DNA from: Burkholderia sp. GAS332
GTDB taxonomy: Bacteria; Pseudomonadota; Gammaproteobacteria; Burkholderiales; Burkholderiaceae
Direction of reading: 5' to 3'
Length of the DNA stretch: 64,000 bases
Assembly (NCBI GenBank): GCA_900142905.1
Contig: FSRV01000002.1
Coordinates: 1,984,001 to 2,048,000 of the forward strand
In this document: one piece after another, positions 28,224 through 38,298 of the stretch
Layout of the letters: each line of letters begins with the position of its first letter
Position numbering within the stretch: the stretch's first letter is position 1
The notes under the pieces: generated by a model
Told to the model about the DNA's origin: nothing
Seen by the model: only the letters and a program-made list of their open reading frames with translations
Database searches by the model: none
Position numbers and translations under genes: made by a program

Positions 28224-29062
28224 CGCCTCGGCTCCATCGGACCGGCCAGCACGAACGGGCCACCCTGGAAATGCTGGGTCGGATCGTCGAGATCGGTCGT
28301 GGGCGCCGTGACCGGAAAGAGGTGCTCGAATTCGATCGAACTGTCCTGCGGACGAAAGCCGAGAAACGCCGCCTTGGTGTTGTCGACCCACTTGGTCCGG
28401 TTATCAGAGACGCCATAAACAATCGCGTGCCCGACCCGATTGGTGAACAGCGAGCAGCGCACCAGTTCGATAAAGTCGCGGAAACTCAGATAGGTGACGA
28501 GCATGCGCGGATTCTTCGGCTGCTCGAACGACGAGCCGATTCGCAGGCACACCGTCTCGAGACCGAAGCGATCGAAGTAATAGCGCGACAGCGATTCGCC
28601 GAAGCACTTCGTCACGCCATACAGGCTGTCCGGACGCAGCGGCGCGTCGATATCGACCACCGACGTCGTCGGATGGAAACCCACGGCATGATTTGAGCTC
28701 GCATACACAATGCGCTTCACGCCCTGCTTCTGCGCGGCCGAATAGAGGTTGTACAGCCCGCGAATGTTCGCTTCGAGCAGATCTTCGAACGGCGCCTCGA
28801 CGGAAATGCCGCCAAGGTGAACCACCGCATCCACGCCTTCGAGCAACGCGTGAACGGCGGCTTCATCCGCGAGGTTCACGATCGATGCTTCTTCGTGCGC
28901 CGCCACGTCGCCGAGCGGCGCGATATCGGTGACGCGCACGACATCGGCCCACGCGGCGAGCGCACCGCGCAACTGCTTGCCGAGGTTACCGGCAGCGCCG
29001 GTGAGCAGAAGACGGCGGAAAGGTTTCTGCGCCGCCGGGCGGTCAAGGTTCGAGTCAGTCAT
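28220..29062 (-). CDS. udh: Uronate dehydrogenase, NAD-dependent (copy 1)
   Basis: A 280-residue extended SDR. The Rossmann motif GAAGNLG lies near residue 20; the catalytic YGVTK (SLYGVTKCFGES) and the upstream Ser of YASSNHAVG match bacterial uronate dehydrogenases, which oxidise galacturonate and glucuronate to aldarolactones. The length fits the 265-280 of known enzymes. It sits between garD (43 bp away) and the lactonase (4-bp overlap). A paralogue lies at 42.0-42.8 kb. Confidence 0.88.
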   Translation of the reverse strand: MTDSNLDRPAAQKPFRRLLLTGAAGNLGKQLRGALAAWADVVRVTDIAPLGDVAAHEEASIVNLADEAAVHALLEGVDAVVHLGGISVEAPFEDLLEANIRGLYNLYSAAQKQGVKRIVYASSNHAVGFHPTTSVVDIDAPLRPDSLYGVTKCFGESLSRYYFDRFGLETVCLRIGSSFEQPKNPRMLVTYLSFRDFIELVRCSLFTNRVGHAIVYGVSDNRTKWVDNTKAAFLGFRPQDSSIEFEHLFPVTAPTTDLDDPTQHFQGGPFVLAGPMEPRR

Positions 29063-29105
29063 GTCTCAGTCTTTGTCGTGATTACTATCAGAAACATCAA
29101 AACTA

Positions 29106-30695
29106 TCAGGTCACCGGCGCCGGATTGAACAGCGTCAACGCATTGTGGAGCTTGAGTTTCTCCGCGCAGGTCTCTTTACGTCCGCTTGCGACGTCGAGCA
29201 TGAGGCGGAACAGTTCCCAACCCACGTCTTCAATCGTCGCGGCGCCGGTTGCAATCGTACCGGCGTTGATATCCATCAGGTCATGCCAGCGGCGCGCGAG
29301 ATCGGAGCGCGTCGCGACCTTGATGACGGGCACTTCCGCGAGGCTGTACGGCGTGCCGCGGCCCGTGGTGAACACATGCAGGTTGATGCCCGCTGCGACT
29401 TGCAGCGTGCCGCAGATAAAATCGCTGGCCGGCGTGGCCGCGTAAATCAAGCCTTTCTGCTTGACCTTTTCACCAGGCGACAACACGCCAGAGATCGCCG
29501 AGTTGCCCGACTTGATGATCGAACCCATCGCCTTTTCAACGATGTTCGACAAGCCGCCCTTCTTGTTGCCTGGCGTGGTGTTGGCACTGCGGTCCGCGCC
29601 GCCGCGCTTCAGATAATCGTCGTACCACTGCATCTCGCGGATGATCGCAGCCGCCACCTCCGCGTTGGCCGCACGCGCCGTCAGTTGATCGACACCGTCG
29701 CGCACTTCAGTGACTTCGGAGAACATCACCGTCGCACCGGCGCGCACCAGCAAGTCGGTGGCAAAGCCCACGGCGGGGTTCGCAGTCAGTCCGGAAAATG
29801 CATCGCTGCCGCCGCATTGCACGCCGATCACCAGATCAGAGGCCGGGCAGGTCTCGCGGCGGCGATTGTTCAGGCGCTTCAGATGGCCGTCGGCCATTCT
29901 CATGATCGACTCGATCATCGACTGGAAGCCGACGTGCGCTTCGTCCTGAAGCACCACCACATCGCCGTTCAGATCGGCCTCGACGTCGCCGATGTCAGCC
30001 ACTTCGGCGACATTCGCCGCAGCGGCAATCGGAATCGTGCCCGGCGGCATCAGGCGTTCGGGTTGCAGCTTCTCGCAACCGAGGCTGACCATCATCACTT
30101 CGCCGCCGAAATTCGGATTCAGACTGATGTTGCGTACCGTGCGGATCGGCACCATCGCGTCCGGCGCGTCGATCGCGACGCCGCAACCATAGGTGTGCCC
30201 GAGGCTCACGACATCGTCGACGTTCGGGTAGTGCGGCAGCAGTTCGGCCTTGATGCGCGTGACCGCGTGCTGAACCACATCGGCCACGCATTGCACCGTG
30301 GTCGTAATGGCCAGGATGTTGCGCGAGCCCACCGAGCCGTCGGCATTGCGATAGCCCTCGAACGTGAAGCCTTCCAGCGGCGGCATCTCCGGCGCCTTGA
30401 TGGTCGCGATCGGCAGATCTTCCAGTCCGGGCGGGCTCGGCATGCGGATTACGTGCTCGTTGATCCAGCTGCCCTTCGGCAAGGCCTTGAGCGCGTAACC
30501 GATCACCACGTTATAGCGGATGACCTCGTCGCCTTCCGCGAGATCGGCCAGCGCGACTTTGTGCCCCTGCGGAACACGCTCACGCAGCGCAAGACCATCG
30601 GGAAATACGGCGCCCTCCCCCAGACCGCCGTCGTTGACGACGATCGCGACATTGTCATTGGGGTGAACGCGAATGTAGAGCGGGGTTTGTTCCAT
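29106..30695 (-). CDS. garD: Galactarate dehydratase
   Basis: A 529-residue protein, close to the 523 of E. coli GarD. It has an N-terminal SAF-like domain ([20 protein letters not shown]) and a long UxaA/GarD catalytic domain with the family motifs [35 protein letters not shown], and [20 protein letters not shown]. It dehydrates galactarate to 5-dehydro-4-deoxy-D-glucarate. I chose ATG 30695 because the conserved N-terminus starts there. It heads the operon garD-udh-lactonase and shares a divergent promoter region with kdgD. Confidence 0.93.
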   Translation of the reverse strand: MEQTPLYIRVHPNDNVAIVVNDGGLGEGAVFPDGLALRERVPQGHKVALADLAEGDEVIRYNVVIGYALKALPKGSWINEHVIRMPSPPGLEDLPIATIKAPEMPPLEGFTFEGYRNADGSVGSRNILAITTTVQCVADVVQHAVTRIKAELLPHYPNVDDVVSLGHTYGCGVAIDAPDAMVPIRTVRNISLNPNFGGEVMMVSLGCEKLQPERLMPPGTIPIAAAANVAEVADIGDVEADLNGDVVVLQDEAHVGFQSMIESIMRMADGHLKRLNNRRRETCPASDLVIGVQCGGSDAFSGLTANPAVGFATDLLVRAGATVMFSEVTEVRDGVDQLTARAANAEVAAAIIREMQWYDDYLKRGGADRSANTTPGNKKGGLSNIVEKAMGSIIKSGNSAISGVLSPGEKVKQKGLIYAATPASDFICGTLQVAAGINLHVFTTGRGTPYSLAEVPVIKVATRSDLARRWHDLMDINAGTIATGAATIEDVGWELFRLMLDVASGRKETCAEKLKLHNALTLFNPAPVT

Positions 30696-30746
30696 TGCAT
30701 CGATCCTTATGGCGGTTTCACGCCTGCTGCAGCAACCATTCATACG

Positions 30747-30757
30747 TCATCCTACAA
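30747..30757. promoter_or_regulatory. FadR/GntR-type operator TCATCCTACAA (garD)
   Basis: On the minus strand this reads TTGTAGGATGA, a one-mismatch fit to TNGTNNNACNA and followed by CGTATGAA. It lies about 52 bp upstream of the garD start and its start is 95 bp from the kdgD site, near nine helical turns. Confidence 0.6.
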
Positions 30758-30841
30758 CATAGAAGATTGCATGGATGTTCCGTATTTACCCTATGGCGTG
30801 CATTATGCCGTGAAAACACCGTTGAGTTAGCCGATTTGTTG

Positions 30842-30852
30842 TTGTACGATGA
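30842..30852. promoter_or_regulatory. FadR/GntR-type operator TTGTACGATGA (kdgD)
   Basis: A one-mismatch fit to TNGTNNNACNA, directly joined to CGTATAAG, a plausible -10. It lies 59 bp upstream of the kdgD start codon. Confidence 0.65.
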
Positions 30853-30910
30853 CGTATAAGAAATCTCCATTTCTCAATACCGCCCCAATTCGACGCCCTG
30901 GATACTTATC

Positions 30911-31828
30911 ATGACGACACCGCAGGAACTGAAGCAGATCGTTTCCGAAGGCCTTCTGTCCTTCCCCGTTACCGACTTCGACGAACAAGGCGATTTCCGC
31001 GCCGATACCTATGCCGAGCGCCTCGAATGGCTCGCGCCTTACGGCGCCTCGGCACTGTTCGTCGCCGGAGGCACGGGCGAATTCTTCTCGCTCACGCATA
31101 ACGACTACTCGAACGTCGTGCGTACGGCAACAGAAGTGTGCAAAGGCAAGGTACCGATTCTCGCCGGCGCCGGCGGCCCGACCCGCGTGGCAATCGCCTA
31201 TGCACAGGAAGCCGAACGTCACGGCGCGAATGGCATTCTGTTGATGCCGCACTACCTGACCGAGGCTTGCCAGGAAGGCATCGCGGCCCACGCGGAAGAA
31301 GTCTGCAAGTCCGTGCCGAACATGGGCGTGATCATCTACAACCGCGCGAACTCCAAGCTTAACGCCGACATGCTCGAAAGGTTGGCCGAGCGCTGCCCCA
31401 ACCTGATCGGCTTCAAGGACGGTGTGGGCGAGATCGAGAACATGGTGACGATCCGCCGCCGCCTCGGCGACCGCTTCTCGTACCTCGGCGGCCTGCCTAC
31501 TGCTGAAGTCTACGCCGCGGCATACAAGGCGCTGGGCGTGCCGGTGTACTCGTCGGCCGTGTTCAACTTCATCCCAAAGACCGCGATGGATTTCTACCGC
31601 GCGATTGCCGCGGACGACCACGCGACCGTCGGCAAGCTGATCGACGAATTCTTCCTGCCGTATCTGGCGATTCGTAACCGCCGCCAGGGCTACGCGGTCA
31701 GCATCGTGAAAGCCGGCGCGAAGCTGGTCGGCCACAGCGCAGGTCCGGTGCGCGCACCGCTGACCGATCTGACCGAAGACGAGATGGCGCAACTCGACGT
31801 ACTGATCAAGAAACTGGGCGCTCAGTAA
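30911..31828 (+). CDS. kdgD: 5-Dehydro-4-deoxyglucarate dehydratase
   Basis: A 305-residue member of the DapA/N-acetylneuraminate lyase (class I aldolase fold) family. The Schiff-base Lys169 is in GFKDG, the catalytic Tyr143 in IIYNRAN, and the substrate loop is [12 protein letters not shown]. The whole matches KdgD, which dehydrates and decarboxylates 5-dehydro-4-deoxyglucarate to 2,5-dioxopentanoate. It is transcribed away from garD under a site shared with the regulon, and has an intrinsic terminator after it. Confidence 0.93.
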   Translation: MTTPQELKQIVSEGLLSFPVTDFDEQGDFRADTYAERLEWLAPYGASALFVAGGTGEFFSLTHNDYSNVVRTATEVCKGKVPILAGAGGPTRVAIAYAQEAERHGANGILLMPHYLTEACQEGIAAHAEEVCKSVPNMGVIIYNRANSKLNADMLERLAERCPNLIGFKDGVGEIENMVTIRRRLGDRFSYLGGLPTAEVYAAAYKALGVPVYSSAVFNFIPKTAMDFYRAIAADDHATVGKLIDEFFLPYLAIRNRRQGYAVSIVKAGAKLVGHSAGPVRAPLTDLTEDEMAQLDVLIKKLGAQ

Positions 31829-31884
31829 CGCAGTACGGCGCCAAGCCGTGCGAACCTCGGTCGCGCGCACGGCACCACAAAGGG

Positions 31885-31918
31885 CGCCCGGGACGGCAAC
31901 GTCGCCGGGCGTTTTTTT
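31885..31918 (+). terminator. Rho-independent terminator of kdgD
   Basis: A stem CGCCCGG/CCGGGCG with a 13-nt loop is followed by seven T residues, 57 bp after the kdgD stop codon. Confidence 0.9.
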
Positions 31919-32069
31919 ACTGCGCTTTTTACTGCGTTTTTTGCTGCCTTGACGCACAGCGCATCCCACGAAGAAGCGCGGGTTCGAACCAGCCAGGAGC
32001 GCGGCGGCCGGCCGATTGCGGCACGACGCCTGGGAGTCCACTCCCTTGCATAAGATTCAGGAGACAAGC

Positions 32070-33422
32070 ATGGAAATGAGCCGCACGGCGAGCCCCGCCC
32101 ACGCTGCGAAACGCACCAAGGTCCGCTACGCGATTCTGCTGCTGATCTTTCTGATCACGACATTCAATTACGCGGACCGCGCCACGCTCTCGGTGACCGG
32201 ATCCGCGATGCGCGGCGAGTTCGGCCTCGATGCGATCAAGATGGGCTACATCTTCTCCGCGTTCAGCTGGGCCTACGTTCTGTCGCAATTGCCGGCGGGC
32301 TGGTTGCTCGACCGTTTCGGCGCGCGGCGCGTCTACGCGGCAAGCATTTTCCTGTGGTCGCTGTTTACGCTGCTGCAAGGCTCGATCGGCCTGCTGGGCA
32401 GCGCAGCCGCCGCGGTGACCGCGTTGTTCGTGCTGCGCTTCGCCATGGGCGCGGCCGAATCGCCGGCGTTTCCGGCCAACGCCAAAGTCGTGGCCAGTTG
32501 GTTCCCCACCAACGAACGCGGCACCGCCTCCGCCATTTTCAATTCAGCTCAATACTTCGCGGCGGTGATTTTCACGCCGCTGATGGCATGGCTGACCCAC
32601 GCGTTCGGCTGGCACACGGTCTATCTCGTCATGGGCGTGACCGGACTGCTGCTCGCCCTCACCTGGCTAAAGGTGATGAAGAACCCCGCCGACCACCCAC
32701 GCGTCTCGCGCGCCGAACTCGACTACATCGAACAGGGCGGCGGCGTGGTGAACGGCCACAAGAAAGCAGCCCGAGCTGAGGACATCGCCGGCGTCGGCGG
32801 CTGGTCGCAGGTGCGTCAACTGCTGACCAACCGCATGCTGCTCGGCGTCTATCTCGCGCAGTACTGTATCAACGTGCTGACCTACTTCTTCCTGACCTGG
32901 TTTCCGATCTACCTCGTGCAGGCGCGCGGCATGACGATTCTGCAAGCGGGTCTGGTGGCATCCCTGCCCGCGATTTGCGGATTCTCCGGTGGCGTGCTCG
33001 GCGGCATCCTGTCCGACGGGCTGATCCGGCGCGGACATTCGCTCACGATCGCGCGCAAGGTGCCGATTGTCGGCGGCATGCTGCTGTCGGTGTGCATCAT
33101 CGGCTGCAATTACGTGTCGACCGACTGGATCGTCGTCGCGCTCATGTCGCTCGCGTTCTTCGGCAAAGGCATCGGCGCGCTCGGCTGGGCCGTCGTGGCG
33201 GATACGTCGCCGAAGGAAGCGCTCGGTTTGTCGGGCGCGATCTTCAATATGTTCGGCAATGTCGCCGGTATCGTGACGCCCATCGTGATCGGCTATCTCG
33301 TCGCGAAGACCGGGTCGTTCAACGGCGCGCTGGTTTTCGTCGGCCTGAATGCCTTGCTGACGGTGTTCAGCTACCTCGTGATCGTGAAAGACATCAAACG
33401 GGTCGAACTGCGCCAAGGCTAG
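32070..33422 (+). CDS. MFS transporter, glucarate/galactarate (GudP/GarP) type
   Basis: A 450-residue, 12-helix MFS protein of the anion:cation symporter family. FNYADRATLSVTG in TM1, GWLLDRFGARRVY between TM2 and TM3, and AAESPAFPANAKVVASWFP are the signature segments of GudP/GarP-type aldarate carriers. ATG 32070 was chosen as it follows AGGAGACAAGC. It lies between kdgD and the GntR regulator and would import galactarate or glucarate by proton symport. Confidence 0.88.
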   Translation: MEMSRTASPAHAAKRTKVRYAILLLIFLITTFNYADRATLSVTGSAMRGEFGLDAIKMGYIFSAFSWAYVLSQLPAGWLLDRFGARRVYAASIFLWSLFTLLQGSIGLLGSAAAAVTALFVLRFAMGAAESPAFPANAKVVASWFPTNERGTASAIFNSAQYFAAVIFTPLMAWLTHAFGWHTVYLVMGVTGLLLALTWLKVMKNPADHPRVSRAELDYIEQGGGVVNGHKKAARAEDIAGVGGWSQVRQLLTNRMLLGVYLAQYCINVLTYFFLTWFPIYLVQARGMTILQAGLVASLPAICGFSGGVLGGILSDGLIRRGHSLTIARKVPIVGGMLLSVCIIGCNYVSTDWIVVALMSLAFFGKGIGALGWAVVADTSPKEALGLSGAIFNMFGNVAGIVTPIVIGYLVAKTGSFNGALVFVGLNALLTVFSYLVIVKDIKRVELRQG

Positions 33423-33553
33423 CAGACGGGCGGTTATCGTACTTCCGTGGGCGCCTGCCGAACCACGCGGCTTGTCCGCCAGGCGCCTGAAACCGGGTAT
33501 CGACTGCAGGTCCGACGTCAATACCGAAAATGATCCGGCCTTTATATAATCAG

Positions 33554-33573
33554 TCGTCAGACGACGGTATAAT
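33554..33573 (+). promoter_or_regulatory. Palindromic operator and -10 box of the GntR regulator gene
   Basis: TCGTCAGACGA (33554-33564) fits TNGTNNNACNA at every fixed position and is symmetric about its centre (GTCGTC-A-GACGAC). A perfect TATAAT follows at 33568-33573, so the operator lies between -35 and -10. This predicts autorepression. A second TATAAT is at 33545-33550. Confidence 0.7.
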
Positions 33574-33620
33574 GGATCACAGGAAGTACCTGCAACTATC
33601 TGATTTAAGGGGCGTTTTCG

Positions 33621-34364
33621 ATGGCTACACCACTGGCATCCGCGGTACTGCCACGACGCGCGCGTAATCTTGCCGAGTTTGTCGTCAGCTACGTCACCGA
33701 GCAAATCGCGTCTAACGCCTTGAAGCCCGGCGACAAACTGCCGACCGAATCGCAATTGATGGTCACGTTGAGCGTGAGCCGCACCGTTATCCGTGAAGCG
33801 ATTTCACGCTTGCAGGCGGGCAAGATCATTGAGACGCGCCACGGCATCGGCAGCTTTGTGCTGGAGCCGCAGCGCGAAAAGCTGGGCATCGACATGGTGC
33901 CCGCCACCACGTTGCGCGACGTGTTGTCGATCCTGGAACTGCGTATCAGCCTCGAAACGGAATGCGCGGGTCTGGCAGCGCAACGGGCCAAGCCGGACGA
34001 TCTCGCGCGCATGCGCGCCGCGCTCGACGCGATCGAGGCCACCCGCCACAACGGGCTGGATAGCGTCGACGCCGACCTGCAGTTCCATATCTCCGTGGCG
34101 CGTGCCACCGGCAACCGGTATTTCGTCGACATCCTGACGCAAATGGGCAGCGCGCTGATTCCGCGCAACCGGCTCGACTCGGCGGGGATCGCGCATGCTG
34201 AGCCCGACGCTTATCTGTCGCTCGTCAACCTGGAGCACGAAAGCATTCTCGAGGCGATCACCCGGCACGATGCCGAAGGGGCGCGCGCGGCGATGCGCAT
34301 GCACCTGTCCAATAGCCGCGAGCGGCTGCGGCGCGCCAACGAAGCCGCTGAAGCGAACAGCTGA
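33621..34364 (+). CDS. GntR-family (FadR subfamily, FCD domain) regulator of the galacturonate/galactarate island
   Basis: A 247-residue regulator. Residues 1-85 form the winged helix (KPGDKLPTESQLMVTLSVSR, TVIREAISRLQAGKIIETR, wing GIGSFVL). Residues about 95-235 form the FCD effector domain with likely metal-coordinating Asp and His residues (DADLQFHISVARATGN). FCD proteins usually sense carboxylic or sugar acids. It lies in the centre of the cluster, and its own promoter carries an exact FadR-type palindrome. That makes it the best candidate for the regulator that recognises the sites before dctP, garD, kdgD, the dehydrogenase, garL and udh2. Confidence 0.88.
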   Translation: MATPLASAVLPRRARNLAEFVVSYVTEQIASNALKPGDKLPTESQLMVTLSVSRTVIREAISRLQAGKIIETRHGIGSFVLEPQREKLGIDMVPATTLRDVLSILELRISLETECAGLAAQRAKPDDLARMRAALDAIEATRHNGLDSVDADLQFHISVARATGNRYFVDILTQMGSALIPRNRLDSAGIAHAEPDAYLSLVNLEHESILEAITRHDAEGARAAMRMHLSNSRERLRRANEAAEANS

Positions 34365-34411
34365 TTTGTCGCGCTGACGCTGAGCAAGCGCTGATTCGTC
34401 GCGCTGGACGC

Positions 34412-34449
34412 AAAAAATGGCCGGGATGGATATCCCGGCCATTTTTTTA
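34412..34449. terminator. Bidirectional terminator between the GntR gene and the aldehyde dehydrogenase gene
   Basis: ATGGCCGGGAT pairs perfectly with ATCCCGGCCAT around GGAT, with A6 on one side and T7 on the other. It serves two convergent genes. Confidence 0.92.
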
Positions 34450-34488
34450 TCTCACGCGGCGCCCTCTTGCGCGCCACTCATGCATCGC

Positions 34489-36072
34489 TTAGCTGCGCGT
34501 GATCTCGCCATCACGGCGACGCCACAAGTCCAGCGGGTTGGCGTCGGCCAGCGACTCCGGCAACAGATCGGCCGGGAAATCCTGATAGCACACCGGACGC
34601 AGGAAGCGCTCGATCGACGTCGTCCCCACTGACGTCGCCCGGCTATCGGACGTGGCCGGGAACGGACCGCCATGCACCATCGCGTGCGAGACCTCGACGC
34701 CCGTCGGGAAACCGTTGACCAGAATCCGCCCGGCCTTGCGCTCGAGAATCGGCACCAGCTTCTTCGCCGCCGCCAGATCAGCGCTATCCATCTGCACCGT
34801 GGCGGTCAGTTGACCGTCAAAGTGCTCGGCAACGGCCAGCATTTCCTGCTCGTCTTTGCAACGCACGATCGTCGACGCAGGCCCGAAAACCTCATCCTCC
34901 AGTGCCGGTGTGGACAGGAAGGTCAGCGCATCGGTCACGAACAAGGCCGCGCGAGCCTGCGTCGGCCCCGTTGCCTCGACGCCGCGCGCCACCGCCTCGA
35001 CGCCCCGGGTCGCCTCCAGCTTGTCCTCACCCTCTTCATAGGCCGCGTGAATGCCGGCGGTCAGCATGGTCTGAGCAGGCTTGCCGCTCAGCGCCTCGGA
35101 CGCCGTTGCAACGAAGCCCTTGAGTGCGTCGCTGTCGATGGCGATCGCGAGCCCCGGGTTGGTACAGAACTGCCCCGCGCCAAGCACCAGCGAATCGACA
35201 AAGCCACGTGCGATGGTGTCACCGCGTTGCGACAGCGCATTCGACAGGAGAAACACCGGGTTGATGCTGCTCATTTCCGCGTAAACCGGAATCGGTTCAG
35301 CCCGCGCGGCCGCGACGCGCATCAGCGACGTACCACCAGCCCGCGAACCCGTGAAGCCCACCGCCTTGATCGCCGGATGCGCGACCAGCGCCTCACCAAC
35401 GGAATTGCCGGCGCCGACGATCATCGAGAACACGCCTTCAGGCAGGTCCATCTCTTGCGCGACCTGCTGAATCACGCGGCCGACCATCTCGGAGGTGCCC
35501 AGGTGAGCGCGATGCGCCTTCACCACCACCGGGCAACCCGCCGCGAGTGCCGCAGCGGTATCGCCACCCGCCACCGAAAACGCGAGCGGGAAATTGCTGG
35601 CACCGAACACCGCGACCGGACCCAGCGGAATCTTTTGCATCCGCAGGTCGGAGCGCGGCAAAGGCTTGCGCTCGGGCAACGGCGAATCGAGTGTGGCGGC
35701 GAGCCATTGGCCGGCGCGCACGACTTGCGCGAACAGCTTAAGCTGACCCGTCGTACGGCCGCGCTCGCCTTCGAGACGCGCCTTCGGCAAGCCCGACTCT
35801 TCCTGCGCGCGCTGGATCAGCGCGTCGCCGAGCGCCGTGATGCCGTCCGCGATACGCTCGAGAAACTCGGCGCGCACCGTGAGCGGCAGATGCCGGTACG
35901 GGTCGAACGCTTTCTGCGCGAGTTCGCAGGCGAGTTCGACATTCGCAACCGAACCGCTGCCGAACACCGGTTCGGCGATGTCGGATCCCGTGGCGGGATT
36001 GAACGCACGCAAGGGTTTTTCCTCGCCGCGCACTGCTTTGCGACCAATCAGCATTTCGCCGGTAATGGACAT
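34489..36072 (-). CDS. 2,5-Dioxovalerate (alpha-ketoglutarate semialdehyde) dehydrogenase
   Basis: A 527-residue NAD(P)-dependent aldehyde dehydrogenase. The catalytic Cys303 lies in GQFCTNPGL, and FGASNFPLAFSVAGGDTA and GFTGSRAGG are the coenzyme segments typical of the longer KGSADH group. It would oxidise 2,5-dioxopentanoate, the KdgD product, to 2-oxoglutarate. AAGGAA lies 9 bp before the ATG. The gene is divergent from the garL-type aldolase gene, with a GntR operator before each. Confidence 0.9.
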   Translation of the reverse strand: MSITGEMLIGRKAVRGEEKPLRAFNPATGSDIAEPVFGSGSVANVELACELAQKAFDPYRHLPLTVRAEFLERIADGITALGDALIQRAQEESGLPKARLEGERGRTTGQLKLFAQVVRAGQWLAATLDSPLPERKPLPRSDLRMQKIPLGPVAVFGASNFPLAFSVAGGDTAAALAAGCPVVVKAHRAHLGTSEMVGRVIQQVAQEMDLPEGVFSMIVGAGNSVGEALVAHPAIKAVGFTGSRAGGTSLMRVAAARAEPIPVYAEMSSINPVFLLSNALSQRGDTIARGFVDSLVLGAGQFCTNPGLAIAIDSDALKGFVATASEALSGKPAQTMLTAGIHAAYEEGEDKLEATRGVEAVARGVEATGPTQARAALFVTDALTFLSTPALEDEVFGPASTIVRCKDEQEMLAVAEHFDGQLTATVQMDSADLAAAKKLVPILERKAGRILVNGFPTGVEVSHAMVHGGPFPATSDSRATSVGTTSIERFLRPVCYQDFPADLLPESLADANPLDLWRRRDGEITRS

Positions 36073-36106
36073 TTCGCTTTCCTTGGATGGACATCTAAGA
36101 TATAGG

Positions 36107-36117
36107 TCATCCTACAA
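36107..36117. promoter_or_regulatory. FadR/GntR-type operator TCATCCTACAA (dioxovalerate dehydrogenase)
   Basis: Identical in all 11 bases to the garD site and reading TTGTAGGATGA toward the dehydrogenase gene, 35 bp before its start codon. A -10-like TATATC follows. Confidence 0.62.
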
Positions 36118-36217
36118 CACAGAGAGGCCAGCACGCAACCTGAAACCCTTGCTACAGGAGGAATTCGGGTTTACGTGGCCGTTACAATCATACGGCCCGA
36201 TGCTAATCTTCACTTAG

Positions 36218-36228
36218 AGGTACGACGA
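36218..36228. promoter_or_regulatory. FadR/GntR-type operator AGGTACGACGA (garL)
   Basis: Matches the GTACGACGA core of the other sites, with the first T replaced by A, and is followed by CTTATAACA, a plausible -10. It lies about 70 bp before the aldolase start. Confidence 0.5.
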
Positions 36229-36298
36229 CTTATAACATTCAGTCCAGCCCTACCCCGTCAGCGCATGCCCGGTTAATCGCAGTTCGAGGAGACATCCC

Positions 36299-37084
36299 AT
36301 GACAGCCGCCACGCCTTACCAGCCCTTACCCAATAGCTTTCGCCGCGCCGTCTGCGGTGGCGAGACCCTGATCGGTTGCTGGGCTTCGCTCGCCAGCCCG
36401 ATTGTCACGGAACTGCTCGGCATTGTCGGCTTCGACTGGATGCTGCTGGATGCCGAACACGCACCGAACGACGTGCTGACGCTGATCCCCCAGTTGATGG
36501 CGCTAAAGGACAGCCCGAGCGCGCCGGTAGTGCGGCCGCCGGCCAACGACAGCGTGTTCATCAAGCGGCTTCTCGATAGCGGTTTCTCGAATTTTCTGGT
36601 GCCGTTCGTCGACAGCGGCGAAGACGCGGCCCGCGCCGTCGCCGCGACGCGCTACCCGCCGCAGGGTATCCGCGGCGTCTCGGTGAGCCAACGGGGCAAT
36701 CGCTATGCGACGGTCGCCAATTACTTCGACATTGCCAACGACAACGTCTGCGTCATCGTTCAGATCGAAAGCCGCAAGGCCGTCGACAACATTGACGAAA
36801 TTCTCGCCGTGGACGGCGTCGATGCCGTTTTCGTCGGACCGTCCGATCTCGCGGCTGCCCACGGCCACATCGGCAACCCGAACCATCCCGACGTGCAACA
36901 AGCGATAGCGCGCGTCTTCGAGCGCGCACAGGCCGCCGGCAAGCCGAGCGGCATCCTCGCACCCGTGCAGGCTGACGCGGAGCGCTATCTCGCGATGGGC
37001 TGCCGCGTCGTCGCCGTCTGTGCGGATATGGGGTTACTGAAAACCGCCGCGCAGACGGTTCAAAAACACTTCATGCAGAAATAG
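36299..37084 (+). CDS. garL: HpcH/HpaI-family aldolase, probable 2-dehydro-3-deoxyglucarate aldolase
   Basis: A 261-residue metal-dependent class II pyruvate aldolase. The signature [16 protein letters not shown] carries the conserved Asp-x-Glu-His, and [19 protein letters not shown] and [13 protein letters not shown] follow. The length and order match E. coli GarL (256 residues), which cleaves 5-keto-4-deoxyglucarate to pyruvate and tartronate semialdehyde. HpaI-type aldolases on other substrates are close relatives. The next gene being a GarR-like reductase supports the GarL assignment. Confidence 0.87.
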   Translation: MTAATPYQPLPNSFRRAVCGGETLIGCWASLASPIVTELLGIVGFDWMLLDAEHAPNDVLTLIPQLMALKDSPSAPVVRPPANDSVFIKRLLDSGFSNFLVPFVDSGEDAARAVAATRYPPQGIRGVSVSQRGNRYATVANYFDIANDNVCVIVQIESRKAVDNIDEILAVDGVDAVFVGPSDLAAAHGHIGNPNHPDVQQAIARVFERAQAAGKPSGILAPVQADAERYLAMGCRVVAVCADMGLLKTAAQTVQKHFMQK

Positions 37085-37131
37085 GCAGCCCGGAAGTAGA
37101 GACGGCCGCCATGACATCTACGGAGCATTCC

Positions 37132-38025
37132 ATGCAAAAAGCAGGCTTTATTGGACTCGGCATCATGGGCAAGCCCATGGCCGCCAACCTTCTCAAGAAC
37201 GGCGTGGCCCTTGCTGCGTTTACGCGCAGCGGCGTGCCCGACGAGCTCATCCAGGCCGGCGCGGTTGCATGTGACAGCCCCGCCGCCGTGGCCGCGCATG
37301 CTGACGTGATCTTCGTCATGGTGCCGGACACACCGGACGTCGAACGCGTGCTGTTTGGCGAACACGGCCTCGCCGACGCCTTGCGCCCAGGACAAACGGT
37401 GGTCGACATGAGTTCGATCTCGCCGATGGCCACCCGCGACTTCGCAGCCCGCGTGCGCGAGCACGGCGCGGACTATCTGGATGCGCCGGTTTCAGGTGGC
37501 GAGGTCGGCGCCAAGGCCGGTTCGCTGACCATCATGGTGGGCGGCGAAACGGCGACCTTCGATAGCGTCAAGCCGCTCTTCGACATGATGGGCAAGAACG
37601 TCACGCTGATCGGCGCGGTTGGCGCAGGCCAGGTGTGCAAGGTGGCCAATCAGGTGATCGTCGCCGCGACGATCGAGGCGGTCGGCGAAGCGTTGCTACT
37701 CGCCTCCAAAGCCGGCGTCGATCCGGCGCGCGTGCGTGAAGCACTCATGGGCGGCTTTGCGTCCTCGCGCATTCTCGAAGTGCACGGTGAACGGATGACC
37801 AAGCGCAGTTTCGATCCGGGCTTCCGGATCGAGCTCCACCAGAAGGATCTGAATCTCGCGCTCTCGACAGCGCAGGCGCTCGGTGTCTCCTTGCCGAATA
37901 CGGCCACCTGCCTGCAGCTCTTCAACGCCTGCGTGGCGCATGGCGGCAAAGCATGGGATCACTCCGCCATGGTGCGCGCGCTCGAAATACTCGCCAATCA
38001 CGAAATCGGCCAGCAGACCACCTAA
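37132..38025 (+). CDS. garR: 2-Hydroxy-3-oxopropionate (tartronate semialdehyde) reductase
   Basis: A 297-residue beta-hydroxyacid dehydrogenase. GFIGLGIMGKPMAANLLKNG binds NAD(P), DAPVSGGEVGA is the substrate loop, and the catalytic Lys is in GAGQVCKVANQ. The length matches GarR (about 294). ATG 37132 follows GGAG with 6 bp spacing and starts at the family N-terminus; an upstream ATG at 37111 has no SD. It reduces tartronate semialdehyde from the GarL reaction to D-glycerate. The gap from garL is 47 bp, so the two are co-transcribed. Confidence 0.9.
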   Translation: MQKAGFIGLGIMGKPMAANLLKNGVALAAFTRSGVPDELIQAGAVACDSPAAVAAHADVIFVMVPDTPDVERVLFGEHGLADALRPGQTVVDMSSISPMATRDFAARVREHGADYLDAPVSGGEVGAKAGSLTIMVGGETATFDSVKPLFDMMGKNVTLIGAVGAGQVCKVANQVIVAATIEAVGEALLLASKAGVDPARVREALMGGFASSRILEVHGERMTKRSFDPGFRIELHQKDLNLALSTAQALGVSLPNTATCLQLFNACVAHGGKAWDHSAMVRALEILANHEIGQQTT

Positions 38026-38298
38026 GCCGCAGGCCCTATTCCAGGCGCCGTTCCACGTGCTCTATGCAAATGGAGAAGATGGAGCGGCGCCTCTGCGCGT
38101 TCACGGCCTGAGCTAACGAATCGCAACGACAACGGCTTCGCGCTCACTTTTAGCGCTTTATTACAAATATTAAGGATGACTTACGATTAGAGAGGCGGTT
38201 TCGATATCCATCGCTGATTCGGGCTACGGATAGAAGAACTGCGTCTCATCGAGTACTGACGATTACTCACAACGCCCGCAAAGGGCAAGGAGACATCC

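Noticed and set aside
29145..30830. A 561-codon plus-strand frame antisense to garD
   Set aside because: It covers the garD coding region and lacks motifs; GarD is clearly the coding strand.
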